In this document: positions 1 to 9,967 of the stretch, piece by piece
How positions within the stretch are numbered: the first letter of the stretch is position 1
Layout of the letters: every line of letters starts with the position of its first letter
Origin: Ilyonectria destructans
Lineage: Eukaryota; Ascomycota; Sordariomycetes; Hypocreales; Nectriaceae
Assembly (NCBI GenBank): GCA_020740775.1
Contig: JAHEWK010000006.1
Coordinates: 2,542,001 to 2,606,000, forward strand
Reading direction: 5' to 3'
Length of the DNA: 64,000 bases
The notes under the pieces: model-generated
What the model saw: the letters and a program-made list of their open reading frames with translations, nothing else
The model's database searches: none
Told to the model about the DNA's origin: nothing
Translations under genes and position numbers: made by a program

Positions 1-54
1 TACAATTTGGTATGGAGAAGTGCAGTATTAAAGAAAGATGCATTCAAAACTAAC

Positions 55-156
55 CCGCCTAACCAAGCATTCCTTCCCTATGCCAGTGTCACCCAGGATT
101 GAGATGCGCATCTGCTCAAACTTTTGTTTGAGAGCCATCGTATCAGGAGCCGCCAT
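55..156 (-). CDS. small GTPase-like protein, first exon only (cut by window edge)
   Basis: The first 34 codons of a Ras/Rab-type GTPase appear to lie here on the minus strand; the rest of the gene is off the left edge. The reading starts at an ATG at 156 in a good context (aaaATGgcg); a second in-frame ATG lies at 138. After a short basic leader comes a hydrophobic strand and a P-loop, ISILGDTGIGKECLVRR, as expected for strand 1, Walker A and helix 1. A donor (gttagt) follows at 54-49 in phase 0; without splicing a stop comes eight codons later. In canonical GTPases the residue after GK is Ser or Thr and binds Mg2+; here it is Glu. The gene could be a divergent GTPase, a pseudogene, or a chance resemblance. 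Only one motif is available, so confidence is moderate. Confidence 0.45.
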
Positions 157-922
157 TTTGTTAAAGTTTGTGCCCGCTGTTTATGCGTTGATTATGGGAA
201 CGATTTATCACGTGGATGCGGACAATCGCAAGTGTGGTGGTGGTGATGCTGGTATCTAAAAGCGGGTAAAGATGTTGAGTTGCCCCCACAAACCGAGGAA
301 CATGTTGCTCTATTATATAAATGTAGTCCCGCTGTAAGGAGCGTGTTAGTCAGCACCGTGTTTGAAGTTGTTGCCGTTAGTTGCTGCAAGGACCTGAGCT
401 AATCCGCTGTTTCAAGTTTAGTCGTGGTGTGAGGGCTGTCAGATCGTGTTATTTTCCATCTCATTGGAGTGTTGCCTTTAATAAGAGGGCGATCCTACTG
501 TTCATTAGGCTGGGTGGGCGCGTGGGATAAAATGAGCTTAAATGAACATACTTTTTCAACTGGGGGTGGTCATTTTTCAAAGATAAGTTGTCTGGAGGAG
601 CCCTTTCTCCAACGTGCTTGGTTGGGATAGGATAATTTTTCTTTCCACATGGCATCTTGAAGTCAGCATTGAGTCTCAAGTGACCCTTAAATGTATATCC
701 CAACATGACGCAGACTACTAGAGCACGGAGGAAACAGATATCACATCGTAGGAAATAGGAACTCAAGCTTGCTCATTGTGCTTCAATGTACATGCATATC
801 TTGTTGAATGCCTCTTTAACCTACATTGTACAAGCAATCCTCCTGTACATGTCCGCCGTTCTAGCGTATAATACATTTCTCGTGTCAAGAGTAGTTCACG
901 CCAACATCAACTCCGGCGGCGT
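157..922. other. intergenic, GTPase-like upstream region and mS35 3' side
   Basis: I see no convincing gene here. The left part would be the promoter and leader of the GTPase-like gene and contains a CACGTG box at 209-214. The right part is the 3' flank of the mS35 gene. A 101-codon open frame on the minus strand (461-766) has no recognisable motif or splice signals. Confidence 0.5.
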
Positions 923-2135
923 TCACCTCCGCGCGCGGTTGGCACCGAAGCCCTTGGCGGGCGCGGCCACCAGCTCTGCAACCTTTTGCTTCTTCTCATC
1001 CTCGAGAGCCTTCTTCATCAGGAACTCATCGAGGACCTTGCCACCGTCGACCAGCAGGCCGCTGTCGGCCTTCTTCAGGTCGGCGAGAGCGGCGTTTTGG
1101 CGCTGCTCGGCAAGCTCGTTGATGCGCTGGGGGGTAAGACGCCACTCCCTGGGGAACTTGGGCTTCTTCTGGAACTGGTGGTGGCGCAGGTCCAGGGGGA
1201 TGTCCTCGAAGGTGTCCTTGGCATCCTTGGCGGAGGTGATCAGGTCGTCAATCAGGTTGGACAGGTAGCGCTTGTTCTGCGCCTGGTGCTCGTAACTCTC
1301 GCAGCTCATCTTGATGAGCTTGGTCTCCGGGTTGTAACGGGGTCCGGCGAGCTTCTTGAGCTTCTCGGTTTGCACCGGGGTGAGCTTCAGATCGCGGGGG
1401 GCGAACTGCACCACGACCTTCTTCTCGGCGGGGTGGGATTCTCCCATGTACGTGGTGTAGCGCCATCGTATGACCTGGCCTTCAGCGGGGGGGACGAACG
1501 GTTTGGCGAGCTCTGCGGTACGGCGTTAGTCCTGCCATAAGATGCATAGACACTTTAATTCACTTACTAGAAAGGAGAGGCATCTCCCAAACGGCCAATC
1601 GGGCGTAATGTCGCATCTCTCGCACCTGGTCCAACTTTCCGTGGGCCATAGACGTAATATCATCCTCGTCAAATTCCTCAAGCTCCTCGGTATTGGTTTC
1701 CGGATCCTCCTCGTCGAACCAGAAAGATTGCTTGTTCGGCTTCTCGCCCTTGTCGTCCTTCATCAAATCATCCGCCAGAGCTCGGTCCTCCGAGGCCCAG
1801 CCAGGCGTGCGTTCCAGAGTTTCCTCGAGATACTCGTCGATGGTGTTGTACCCGTTCTCCTTGGCTAGCTCGTCGAGTTGCTTCATTCCCTCGGGGGTAA
1901 TGGCCTCCTTGAAGGACGCCTCTAGCTTCTTCAATTCAATCGGGGCCATGTCGTCGGCATTCTCGTCGCCTTCCTGCTCGCCCTCGCGCGCCCATCGTAT
2001 CGTTGAGGTGGTGAAAGATCGTGGGGTGATGGGTGATTGCCGGACAATGTGCTGTGCCCGTGGGATTCGGTGGAGGCGAGGAGCCCTGCGGCATGCTAGA
2101 ACACATAGCCTTGCGGCTGCTGAAGCTGAAGCCAT
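923..2135 (-). CDS. RSM24: mitochondrial small-subunit ribosomal protein mS35 (Rsm24/MRP-S28 family)
   Basis: Two exons, 2135-1568 and 1512-923, encode 385 residues of the mitoribosomal small-subunit protein mS35 (yeast Rsm24). The 55-nt intron has a GTAAGT donor, a CTAAC branch point and a CAG acceptor; joining gives the smooth frame PLLSKLAKPFVPPAEGQ. The N-terminus is rich in Arg and Ala without acidic residues, as in a mitochondrial presequence. It is followed by a helical acidic stretch and then the family core: a beta segment (VVVQFAPRDLKLTP), AGPRYNPET, and KMSCESYEHQAQNKRYL, which is the most diagnostic part. The C-terminus ends in a basic, Ala-rich tail. The start at 2135 is the first real ATG; the open frame extends seven codons upstream only through a TTG. 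It is transcribed divergently from ALG13. Function is inferred from family membership. Confidence 0.9.
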
Positions 2136-2390
2136 TGCGAATTGGTCAAGGAGCAATGGCTGCGCCGGGATAACGTCCGCGTGAGTATGATGCGGGAGCT
2201 TTCAAAAATTTGGCTACCAAAAGCCCACCGCCCGCATGGGCTGAATACCGAGGTTTTGCCAGCCACAAACCACCCATTCCTGTGGTGGCAAATCTTCGGT
2301 TAAGTCTCTCTTACAACACCTTGACGTCTCTTTTGAATGAATGACTTCGACACGCCGGAGTTTTTCATTTATTCTTCCAAGAAAAAAACC
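2136..2390. promoter_or_regulatory. shared divergent promoter of mS35 and ALG13
   Basis: Only 255 bp separate the two divergent start codons, so both core promoters and 5' leaders must lie here. I see no clear TATA box. A second in-frame ATG for ALG13 at 2337 would extend that protein by 18 residues. Confidence 0.6.
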
Positions 2391-3133
2391 ATGAGTGAAA
2401 AGAAAGGGCATATTGACCGCTATTGCCTGGTTACCGTCGGCGCCACCGTTGGCTTCAAAGAGCTAACCGCGGCGGTCCTACATCCGAGCTTTTGGGAGTT
2501 CCTTAGCTCTCGAGGCTTCACCCAACTCCACGTACAGTGTGGGCCAGACGTGCCATGGGCCACCGCGGAGCTGGCTTCCCACAAAGATGAAGTTCCATCG
2601 AGCCTTTCCATTTCCGTCTTTGACGTCACGAAGAACCTCATGAAAGATGAGATGACGCTGTGCAAGGCAGTCGACGGGGAGCGACGCCAAGGGCTCGTCA
2701 TCTCGCATGCAGGTGGGTTCCTCCTCATTCCAACATCCACCAAGTTAACTCACAAATATCTAGGCACTGGGACTATACTCGACGCATGGAAACTAGATCT
2801 ACCCATAATCGTGGTCCCCAACACCCTACTTCTGGACAACCACCAGACCGAAATGGCCAAGCACCTATCAAAGGAGGGATACGCAATTCAGAGCTCTAGC
2901 CAGTAAGTACACATCACCGGGTGTTGTCGCAATCCGAAGCAAGCTCACACCTCTCTCCCAGGTCCAATGATCTCCAAGGAGCAATCGATAAGGTGGACCT
3001 TCTCCGGGAGGAGAACAAGACACGCTGGCAACCCCACGAACTCTCGCCCCAGAAGAAAGGCAGACTCAGCTTATGGGACATTGGTGCTGGCGAAGTAGCC
3101 AAGGAAGAGAACTCACACATGGCCCATGACTAG
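2391..3133 (+). CDS. ALG13: UDP-GlcNAc transferase catalytic subunit Alg13
   Basis: Three exons, 2391-2712, 2764-2902 and 2962-3133, encode 210 residues. Alg13 is the cytosolic catalytic half of the Alg13/Alg14 transferase that adds the second GlcNAc to dolichol-PP-GlcNAc at the ER face, an early step of N-glycosylation. The family opening VTVGATVGFKELTAAVL is at about residue 14. The nucleotide-sugar loop ISHAGTGTILDAW is rebuilt exactly only when the 51-nt first intron is removed. It is followed by LPIIVVPNTLLLDNHQTEMA, the conserved NHQ-E segment. The first intron length is a multiple of three and has no stop, so a naive translation reads through it and breaks the SHAG loop. The start at 2391 matches the short N-terminus of the family; an ATG at 2337 is an alternative. 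It converges on AIP1 with 236 bp between stop codons. Confidence 0.93.
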
Positions 3134-3369
3134 AGGGTGGACATGCTGAGGAATGTTCTTCAATACTTGGACTAAAGCCAGCGGTGTTTAGGCAGCGATT
3201 CACAAAGATATTTGGCGGGAGCTACGAGTGACGTTTAACGGCGGGAACATATCCATGGGGTCGGGCGTTAGGTTGATTGCTCATCTTCGGATTCAAAACC
3301 AGCATATTTTGCTTCTGACTTTTAGGTCTTGATAAATTGAACGTTCTTTTCTAGGTAATTGGGAGTCGC

Positions 3370-5291
3370 TCAAGGCAAGTTCTCAACGTTCCACAGCTTG
3401 ACCGTCACATCGCCGCCTGCACTCGCCACCTTTCCACCGTTAACCCAGCAAATTCCGTTGACACCATCCTTGTGGGCATTGGGAGCCTTGATCCGCTTTC
3501 CTTGGTTCTTCTTCTCCAGGCACCACACGAAAACATTGGTATCCAGACTACCACTCGCCGCGTAGGCACCGGTGTCGTCCCAGGCAATAGCGGTCACTCG
3601 GGCAGTGTGAGCCGACCAGCGGTCCGCCACGAGTTCCCAGGTTCCAGTCTGGTAGACGTAAATCTTGCCAACGCTGTTTCCAGCAGCCAGATGAGCACCA
3701 TCTTTGGAGAATGCCAGTGCCGAGATGGTGCCGGATGGGTTAGCCAGCGCCTGGGTCTGCTCAAGGTTACCGCTGGAGTCGGTCTTGTAAATGCGCACTG
3801 AGTTTTCGTCGGCGCCGATAGCCACATATGAATCGAATGACGCGATAGCGCCCGGGGTATAGTCCAGAGAGTGCTCCTTCACGAGCTTGTCGTTGGAGTA
3901 CACTGACACTCCCGAGTAAGTAGCAACGTAGACGAGGCCGCCAGAGGCACTGATACCCTTAGGTTGCGCGGGTAGCTTGACGGATGTCCCCAGGAAGGTT
4001 TTAGCGGACTCGTCAATAATCTTCAGAGTATCATCCCAAGCAGTGCTGTATGCTTTCCCAGAAGCAGTCGCAAACTGTGCGACGTTGTTGGTGTGCGCCT
4101 GCCCATCAACCACAGTAGCGACGCCATTCTTCACATCCCAATGGCAAACCCGGCCGTCAAAGCTACCGGACCAAATGTCGGCTCCCTTGCCGTCAGATCC
4201 AGCACTAAGCGCAGTGATGGCCTTTCCATGTCCTTGAACCACTTTGATGGGATCTGCCTTGCCCTCGACGAGGTATGAGAGGTTGCCGTCGAGGTTCACG
4301 CTAATAATAAGGCCATCAGTTCGACCGTGAGGATACACAACGCCGAGCTGTTGATCAGGGACACTGACACCGTCTCCAAACTTCCAGGTCTGGATGACGG
4401 TACCCGCATCGACATCCCAGAGCTTGACCGTTTGGTCAGCACTGGCGGTCACAAGCTTCTTGCTGTCCTGCGACCACGAGACGGAAAAGATGCTTCCGGT
4501 ATGTTCCCCTTGGCCAATCTCCTTGGTTGGCTCACCAGTCTTTCCGTCGTAGAGCTGTATCCGCTTGTCGGCACCAACCGTAACCAGGGTGCTTCCATCG
4601 GGTGAGTAGGCCGCTCCAAGGACGAAGCCGGTGTGCTGGTTGCTCTTGGTGTTGAACTTGTAAGGGGCTCCGTGATAGAAAACCATGTTGCCGTCGTCGC
4701 CGACTGTGGCGGCGCGGAAGGGCCTCTGGGCCTTCATGGCAACGGCATTGACCGACTTGGAGTGTCCGAGGATCTCGCCCACGGAGTTTCCACTATCAGC
4801 CGTGATGCAACGTCCAAACTGCTCGCGGCCGTCACCGACGGCAATGATGCGCTGGGACTCGCCATCCCAGGCGATGTCATTGAGGCGACCGCCGATGATG
4901 CCGTACTCTCCTCTTGTGCTGCCAATGTTCTCGGGCTCCCACACCTTCAGCATACCGGTGGCATCGCCACTGGCAACCTTGAAGCCATTGGGAGAGAATC
5001 GGGCGATGGTAGTGGGGGCGGTGTGGCCGGTGTACTCTTTGCAGTCGGAGGGGTCGTCGATGGAGCGAACGAAGATGGACTTTCCGCACTAGAGGAGAGA
5101 GGAGGCAAAACCGGTGAGCTGGCAAGTCCAAAAGGCGTAGACCTGGGCGGTCGAATGTCGGGCGAGGCAAGACATACAGGGTAAGCTATCCGTTGGCCCT
5201 TGGAGTCGACCGACAGCTCCGTAGGCTGGCCCCGGGTGGTGACGGGGACGGGAGCAAGGATGCGGTCAAGAGTTATGGATGGGGGAGCCAT
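3370..5291 (-). CDS. AIP1: actin-interacting protein 1 (Aip1/Wdr1), WD40 repeats
   Basis: Two exons, 5291-5178 and 5088-3370, give 610 residues, the usual length for Aip1. The protein works with cofilin to disassemble actin filaments in the cytoplasm, especially at actin patches. The 89-nt intron (donor GTATGT, acceptor CTAG) joins RIAYP to CGKSIFVRSID, typical of the first blade of this family. WD repeats run the whole length as two propellers; recognisable units include KLWDVDAGT, YSPDGSTLVTVGADKRIQLYD, VSWSQDSKKLVTASADQTV and the terminal GGDVTVKLWNVE. The N-terminal motif IGGRLNDIAWDGESQRI matches Aip1 more closely than generic WD40 proteins. The upstream side is a long gap shared with a divergent CFEM-like gene; the downstream side converges on ALG13. 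Long open frames on the opposite strand are shadows of this gene. Confidence 0.95.
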
Positions 5292-8200
5292 GGCGGCAGG
5301 TATAGCGTCTGGTGGCGGCGGTAGAAAGTATGCAGGAGGTGTGCGACTGGCCGCTCACGGAGTGGCGAGGTAAGGGATCGTAGGGATCGTGAGCGTTCGG
5401 AGGAGGAGTATTGATTTTGAAACGTGGGGAGGCGGCGGCCGTTGGAGGGGCAGTGAGCTAAGCTGGCCGACGAATGTGGGTTGGTGGGTTGGCGGGTTCG
5501 GTACGTCAGACCTACCCGACAGCAAGGAAGCTGCCTGAAGAGCGGCGTAAGCGGGGAGTAAGCTCTAGGAGCTCTCGATGGCTAGACCTCGCATGAATGC
5601 CAGAAAGCTGACTTACACGGACAGTTGTAACAATGTTCAGATCAGGGAATACTTAGATACTGCCAAGTCGCCAAACCTGGAAGGATACCTGCCTTAGGTA
5701 CACAGTACTGGGTCCAGAATCCATATTGTTCGCCGCTGGCCGGCCTTTATTCCCGTCCCAAGCCTGTCTGCCTGATTGTGGGCTCTTGACATGTCCGCGG
5801 TCCGTTCCACGTCGTCAAGGCAGCATCACCATGTTCAACGAAGGCCTTCCATGGCTGGCTGAACCAGGGCGCACTGCAGGCAACGACAAACGAACGCCCA
5901 GAGTCGTCGTCAGCTATTGCAGAACCATCTGCAGTGGGGTGGCAGCCACTATGCAAGCGGCCATGGCCGGCATGGTCGTGTCTCTGCGTTGCAGAGCGCG
6001 AGGTTGTGTCCCGTACAGGACAGGGAGAAGGAAAAACAATGACTGCGGCGAGATGGCTTGATGGTTGGTGGGTTTACCCACGGATGCCTTGTATTGGGTC
6101 TGTGGCTCTTGGCTGTCATATGGATGCAGCGGAGGAGGGGCTGCTGCAGGAGTGCGGACTGACATCACGGCATTTGCTGCGGCTTGGCGGCCTTGATCTG
6201 CTGTAAAAGACTTGGACTTAATTCATCCGCCCAAATGCCAGGGCCACACCATTGCATTCATCTGCCGGTTGCCTGTCTCTACGGCTTTATTCCAGAGGCT
6301 CAGGCGACGAACCGAGTTGGAAGATGTGGTCGCGGTTGGCGCGACTCCTCCAGTCCTTACACTCCCCCACCAGCTTATATTTAGATACGACGTTGGTTGG
6401 TAGACGAAGGAGTCACCCCGTCCATTTGCAGGAAAGCAGGGGAACCAAACACACGATACGAGCCCCAGCGTGTGTCATTCACTCGTCCCTAAAAAGGCTG
6501 TCACCGGCCCAACCCCAAACCACAGTCATGGATCACCATCACCCACTCGAAACTGCGCGATGGATCACGGACACTAACTAACTTACTTCGTAGCCCGCTC
6601 GACCAGCCCAGGACCGAAGCCAGCGCCGACAGCGCGCACTGTTCCCACTCGCCAGAAGTGGCGCACGGAGAGACTGTCTCAGTGTGGCAACCCAACCCGC
6701 ATCTCGGCGCCATCACGCACGGCCAAAGCAAAAGAAAAGGAAAAAAAGGTCTTGGATGGGCACACACATGTCGGGGCGAATTGAGTTGGCACGGCTGAAT
6801 TTTCCTGGCCCCGACGGACGCCCACAGAGACATGACACGACACCACCGCGGCCATGACGCGGGGATGCAATGCACGGCCGAGCTGGCCACCTCAGACGCA
6901 CCCAGGAGTAGAGCCTGTTCGCAATGGAAAAGACAAGGTCAAACAACGTCAAGACATAATGCCAGCAACTGTTCTCATTCATTACAAACGGTTCATCAGA
7001 GCAATTAATTCCGTGCAGGAGATCTCTGATGTGGGTAATCCGTGTTCATCAGCCACACCAACATCAGGCCAAACTGTGATCAGGTAGGTAGGATTAGCCT
7101 ATAGGAGGTACAGGGCGTTGCATCTATCCCACCCCAGCCCGCAGCCAATCCATTCCCAATCCCTGTCCAAGCGCTCTGCCATCCCAGAGGGCGCCACGGT
7201 CCACACGATACCCTCAAGATTAGCTGATTTCCCTAGCTTCATCGATCCCTCCTCGGTTGCAATCGAGCGGAGTTGTACCTTGCCTAGGCCTGCGACCTGC
7301 AAGGCTCTCGCAATGGTACCGGAGACGGATGCGCTCGCCACAAGGGATCCGTACCGCTCGCACCTAGTGGCCCGCCGAGACGGTGATAATGTCGATAATG
7401 TCCATCTCCCGACAGGCCCCCAGCAGCCTTAGCAGCCTTCGCCAACAAGCTTCTCCTGCTTTTAAAGTAGCCAAACAGGGGCGCCAGGGGCAGCAGAGTG
7501 GGTTCTGCCCACCCCCTTCCGAGGCCCAATTCACTAATGCAGGCGCCGTTGTATCTCCCCATCCACCATCATGAGATGCAGGTGCATCATAGCCGGACCT
7601 CGTACATATCGTGATGCACTTCGTATAAAATGTACCACGGCGTAGGCAGAGACAATCGCGGCATGACCTTGATGCAAGTTCTCCCGCCGCGACACACGCG
7701 AAAGGCGACGGGAAAATGGACAGAGACGACGATCCTGTCCTCATATTGTTAGTCTCCGGCTGTCCTAGACACTGATTGAAAGCCAGCGACAAAACAATAA
7801 TATAGAGTAACATCCTACGTAGCACACAAACAAAAAAGCACACCCGCAATAACAAAACAACGCCAGGCTGTGAGCACAGGCGCGCCACGCAGTGCATCTC
7901 ATCACCACAACACGGGACAGACAGGGACTGGCACCCTGGCGCCCCTTTGATCTCGGGCGCCAGAGGCCTGGTCCCTGACATGCTGGGCCGCTGGCCGACC
8001 AGCCGAGGGGTCGTGCTGGCGTGCTCCATACATAGCACGGAGTCAATTGGCAGTGAGCTGAGTTCTCTCCCTACTACTGGGCCTAATTACTGGGTCTGCT
8101 AGGCCTTTTGGGCTCGTCCAGGTACCATTCCCCGTGGACCTGTGACTTGTTGAATGTGGCGGACGGGGCTGCCGGGGACCTGGGGTGGACTCTGGACGGG

Positions 8201-8423
8201 AACTCGCTGCATAACTTCGCCTACCGAGTAACCTAATGTCCCATCCCATCCAAATAATAATAAAACTTCCTTCCCCCCCGTCTTCCCTTTCCCTTGCTGG
8301 TCCTTTTCCCTCATCTAGACTCCATTCTTTTTCTATTTTCTCCACCGAAGTTCCCTTCTTCCAGAAGTCATCTTCATCTCACTCGCTACCCAACCTTCGT
8401 TCGTTCAACCAACAACCGCCAAC
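5292..8423. other. 3.1 kb divergent intergenic region, AIP1 / CFEM-like gene
   Basis: No gene is supportable. All open frames are short and lack domains, signal peptides or good splice pairs. The left end is the AIP1 promoter and leader. The right end (about 8262-8420) is strongly pyrimidine-rich on the plus strand, with a C7 run at 8273-8279 and many ttcc/cttt units, as is common just upstream of highly expressed fungal genes. Confidence 0.55.
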
Positions 8424-8984
8424 ATGAAGTTCTTCCTTCCTCTCGCTCTCCTCGCCGCCGTTGGCGTCTCCGCCGCGACCACTGTCAGCACTGCTGCCTC
8501 TGCCAGCTCCACCGCGTGCGATGCCGACTACATTGTGACCCAGTGCCTCGAGACCGAGGAGCAGAAGCCCGCCCTCTGCGGTTCAACCGACTACGGCTGC
8601 CTCTGTGCCGCCTACCAGTCCATCGCTACGTATGTTTCCCCATCGGAATGTCCCCTTTTCCTCGCATCCAGACTAACGCGTCCTAGCTGCTACAACAACT
8701 GCCCCAACGACCCCCGTGGTGCTTCCGCCCAGAACCAGGTCACCGTCAACTGCGCGAACGCCTCCATCTACAGCACCACCAGCAAGAAGTCCACCAAGAC
8801 TGCCGCTGCCGCCTCCGAGGCTTCCACCACTGCTGCCGCCGCTGATGCTTCCGCCACTGAGTCTTCCGCCACCGCCATTCAGTCATCCAGCCCTTCAGCC
8901 ACGGGCAACGCTGCTGCCGACCTGGCTCGCAACACTGGTGGTCTCCTCCTCGCCGTTGCTGGTGTCGTTGCTGCCCTTCTGTAA
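8424..8984 (+). CDS. small secreted GPI-anchored protein with CFEM-like cysteine pattern
   Basis: Two exons, 8424-8629 and 8687-8984, encode 167 residues. Residues 1-18 are a signal peptide (MKFFLPLALLAAVGVSA). Eight cysteines follow at 32, 41, 52, 59, 61, 70, 74 and 91. The last six fit the CFEM layout: C-x3-D-x2-C-x-C-x8-C-x3-C-x16-C, with Asp56 in the place of the haem-ligand Asp of CFEM proteins. The first pair is spaced by eight residues rather than two or three, so this is CFEM-like rather than canonical. Residues 95-145 are Ser/Thr/Ala-rich, and a C-terminal hydrophobic stretch (LLLAVAGVVAALL) ends the protein, as for a GPI signal. The 57-nt intron (GTATGT; actaac branch; CTAG) is in frame, and keeping it would insert 19 residues with a ninth cysteine. 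Such proteins act at the cell wall or plasma membrane; a haem role is inference. Confidence 0.85.
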   Translation: MKFFLPLALLAAVGVSAATTVSTAASASSTACDADYIVTQCLETEEQKPALCGSTDYGCLCAAYQSIATYVSPSECPLFLASRLTRPSCYNNCPNDPRGASAQNQVTVNCANASIYSTTSKKSTKTAAAASEASTTAAAADASATESSATAIQSSSPSATGNAAADLARNTGGLLLAVAGVVAALL

Positions 8985-9967
8985 ATGGATTCAAAACTAC
9001 CGACCGCATTTGTTGATCCAAATGCGAATCGCGTATATGCAAGGACTTACGAGTATATAACCAACTACTTAATTAATTAATTCACGTCCACCAATATTGT
9101 AATCCACTGCTCCCCTCGTGATGTACCGTATCTGTCGCGAATCTTGTGAGGAAGATTCTACAGCGGCTGAATCCAATATTGTCTTGGACACTGCAACTGA
9201 ACCAATTGTACAAACCCCCTCAACCAACCCTCGAAATGTGTCCAAATGTTTGTACCTCACTGTTTGTAACGACTGCAATATATCTTGCATCTATCAAATC
9301 AGATATTGACTAAGAGTATCCATTAACCGTGAGCCGGCCCTCACTCAATATTTAACATCACATAATCTCACAAAGTATGATTTGACATATCAAGTCATGA
9401 TACAATGGCGCTCAATCCTGAGCCGGTGTGTCTTTTGTATTCATCTTCTCCAGCGTCCGCCACAGGTACTATGATACAACGAGACGCTCTGTATGGGCTG
9501 TTTCCCAATCATACAACACTGATCCCCTCCTTTCCTTCTTCAAGGGGCTATTCTGGGTAAAAGAGCAACAAAAAAAAATCAAGAGGAAAAGTGCAAACCC
9601 CGTTCTCAAGCCGTCCCGTCTCCCCAAGCGCCGGAATGATGTAAAAAGACGTGCTTCTCTAAAGGAAACAAAGCGCGCACAGCAAATAACCACACCCATA
9701 ACCCAGACCCGTTTGACGCCCCAGTTTCCAGCGTCCCAGTGTATGACGCACCGAAACCACGCAGCCGTCTTTGCTTCAACCACATTGCCTGCCATAGAGA
9801 AAAAAGGTTCATAGTGACTAAAATCGATAAGTTTGAAATGATAGGGGTCCAAGAAGAGAGGTGAATCCAACAATTGGCGAGTTCATCGACGCCTGATGTT
9901 GCTGAAAGATATGTGCAAGGGATGAGAGTCGCCCGAGGGGGGCGCATCCCATGTATTGTCGGTGTTT
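8985..9967. other. intergenic, between converging 3' ends
   Basis: This holds the 3' flanks of the CFEM-like gene and the Ahc1-like gene. Near 9060-9085 it is AT-rich (ttaattaattaatt), which suits polyadenylation. Open frames on both strands around 9428-9947 overlap one another, have no motif and are rejected as genes. Confidence 0.5.

Noticed and set aside
4633..5184. 183-codon plus-strand frame opposite AIP1
   Set aside because: Shadow of the AIP1 coding exon; low-complexity Gly/Val/Ala composition and no motif.
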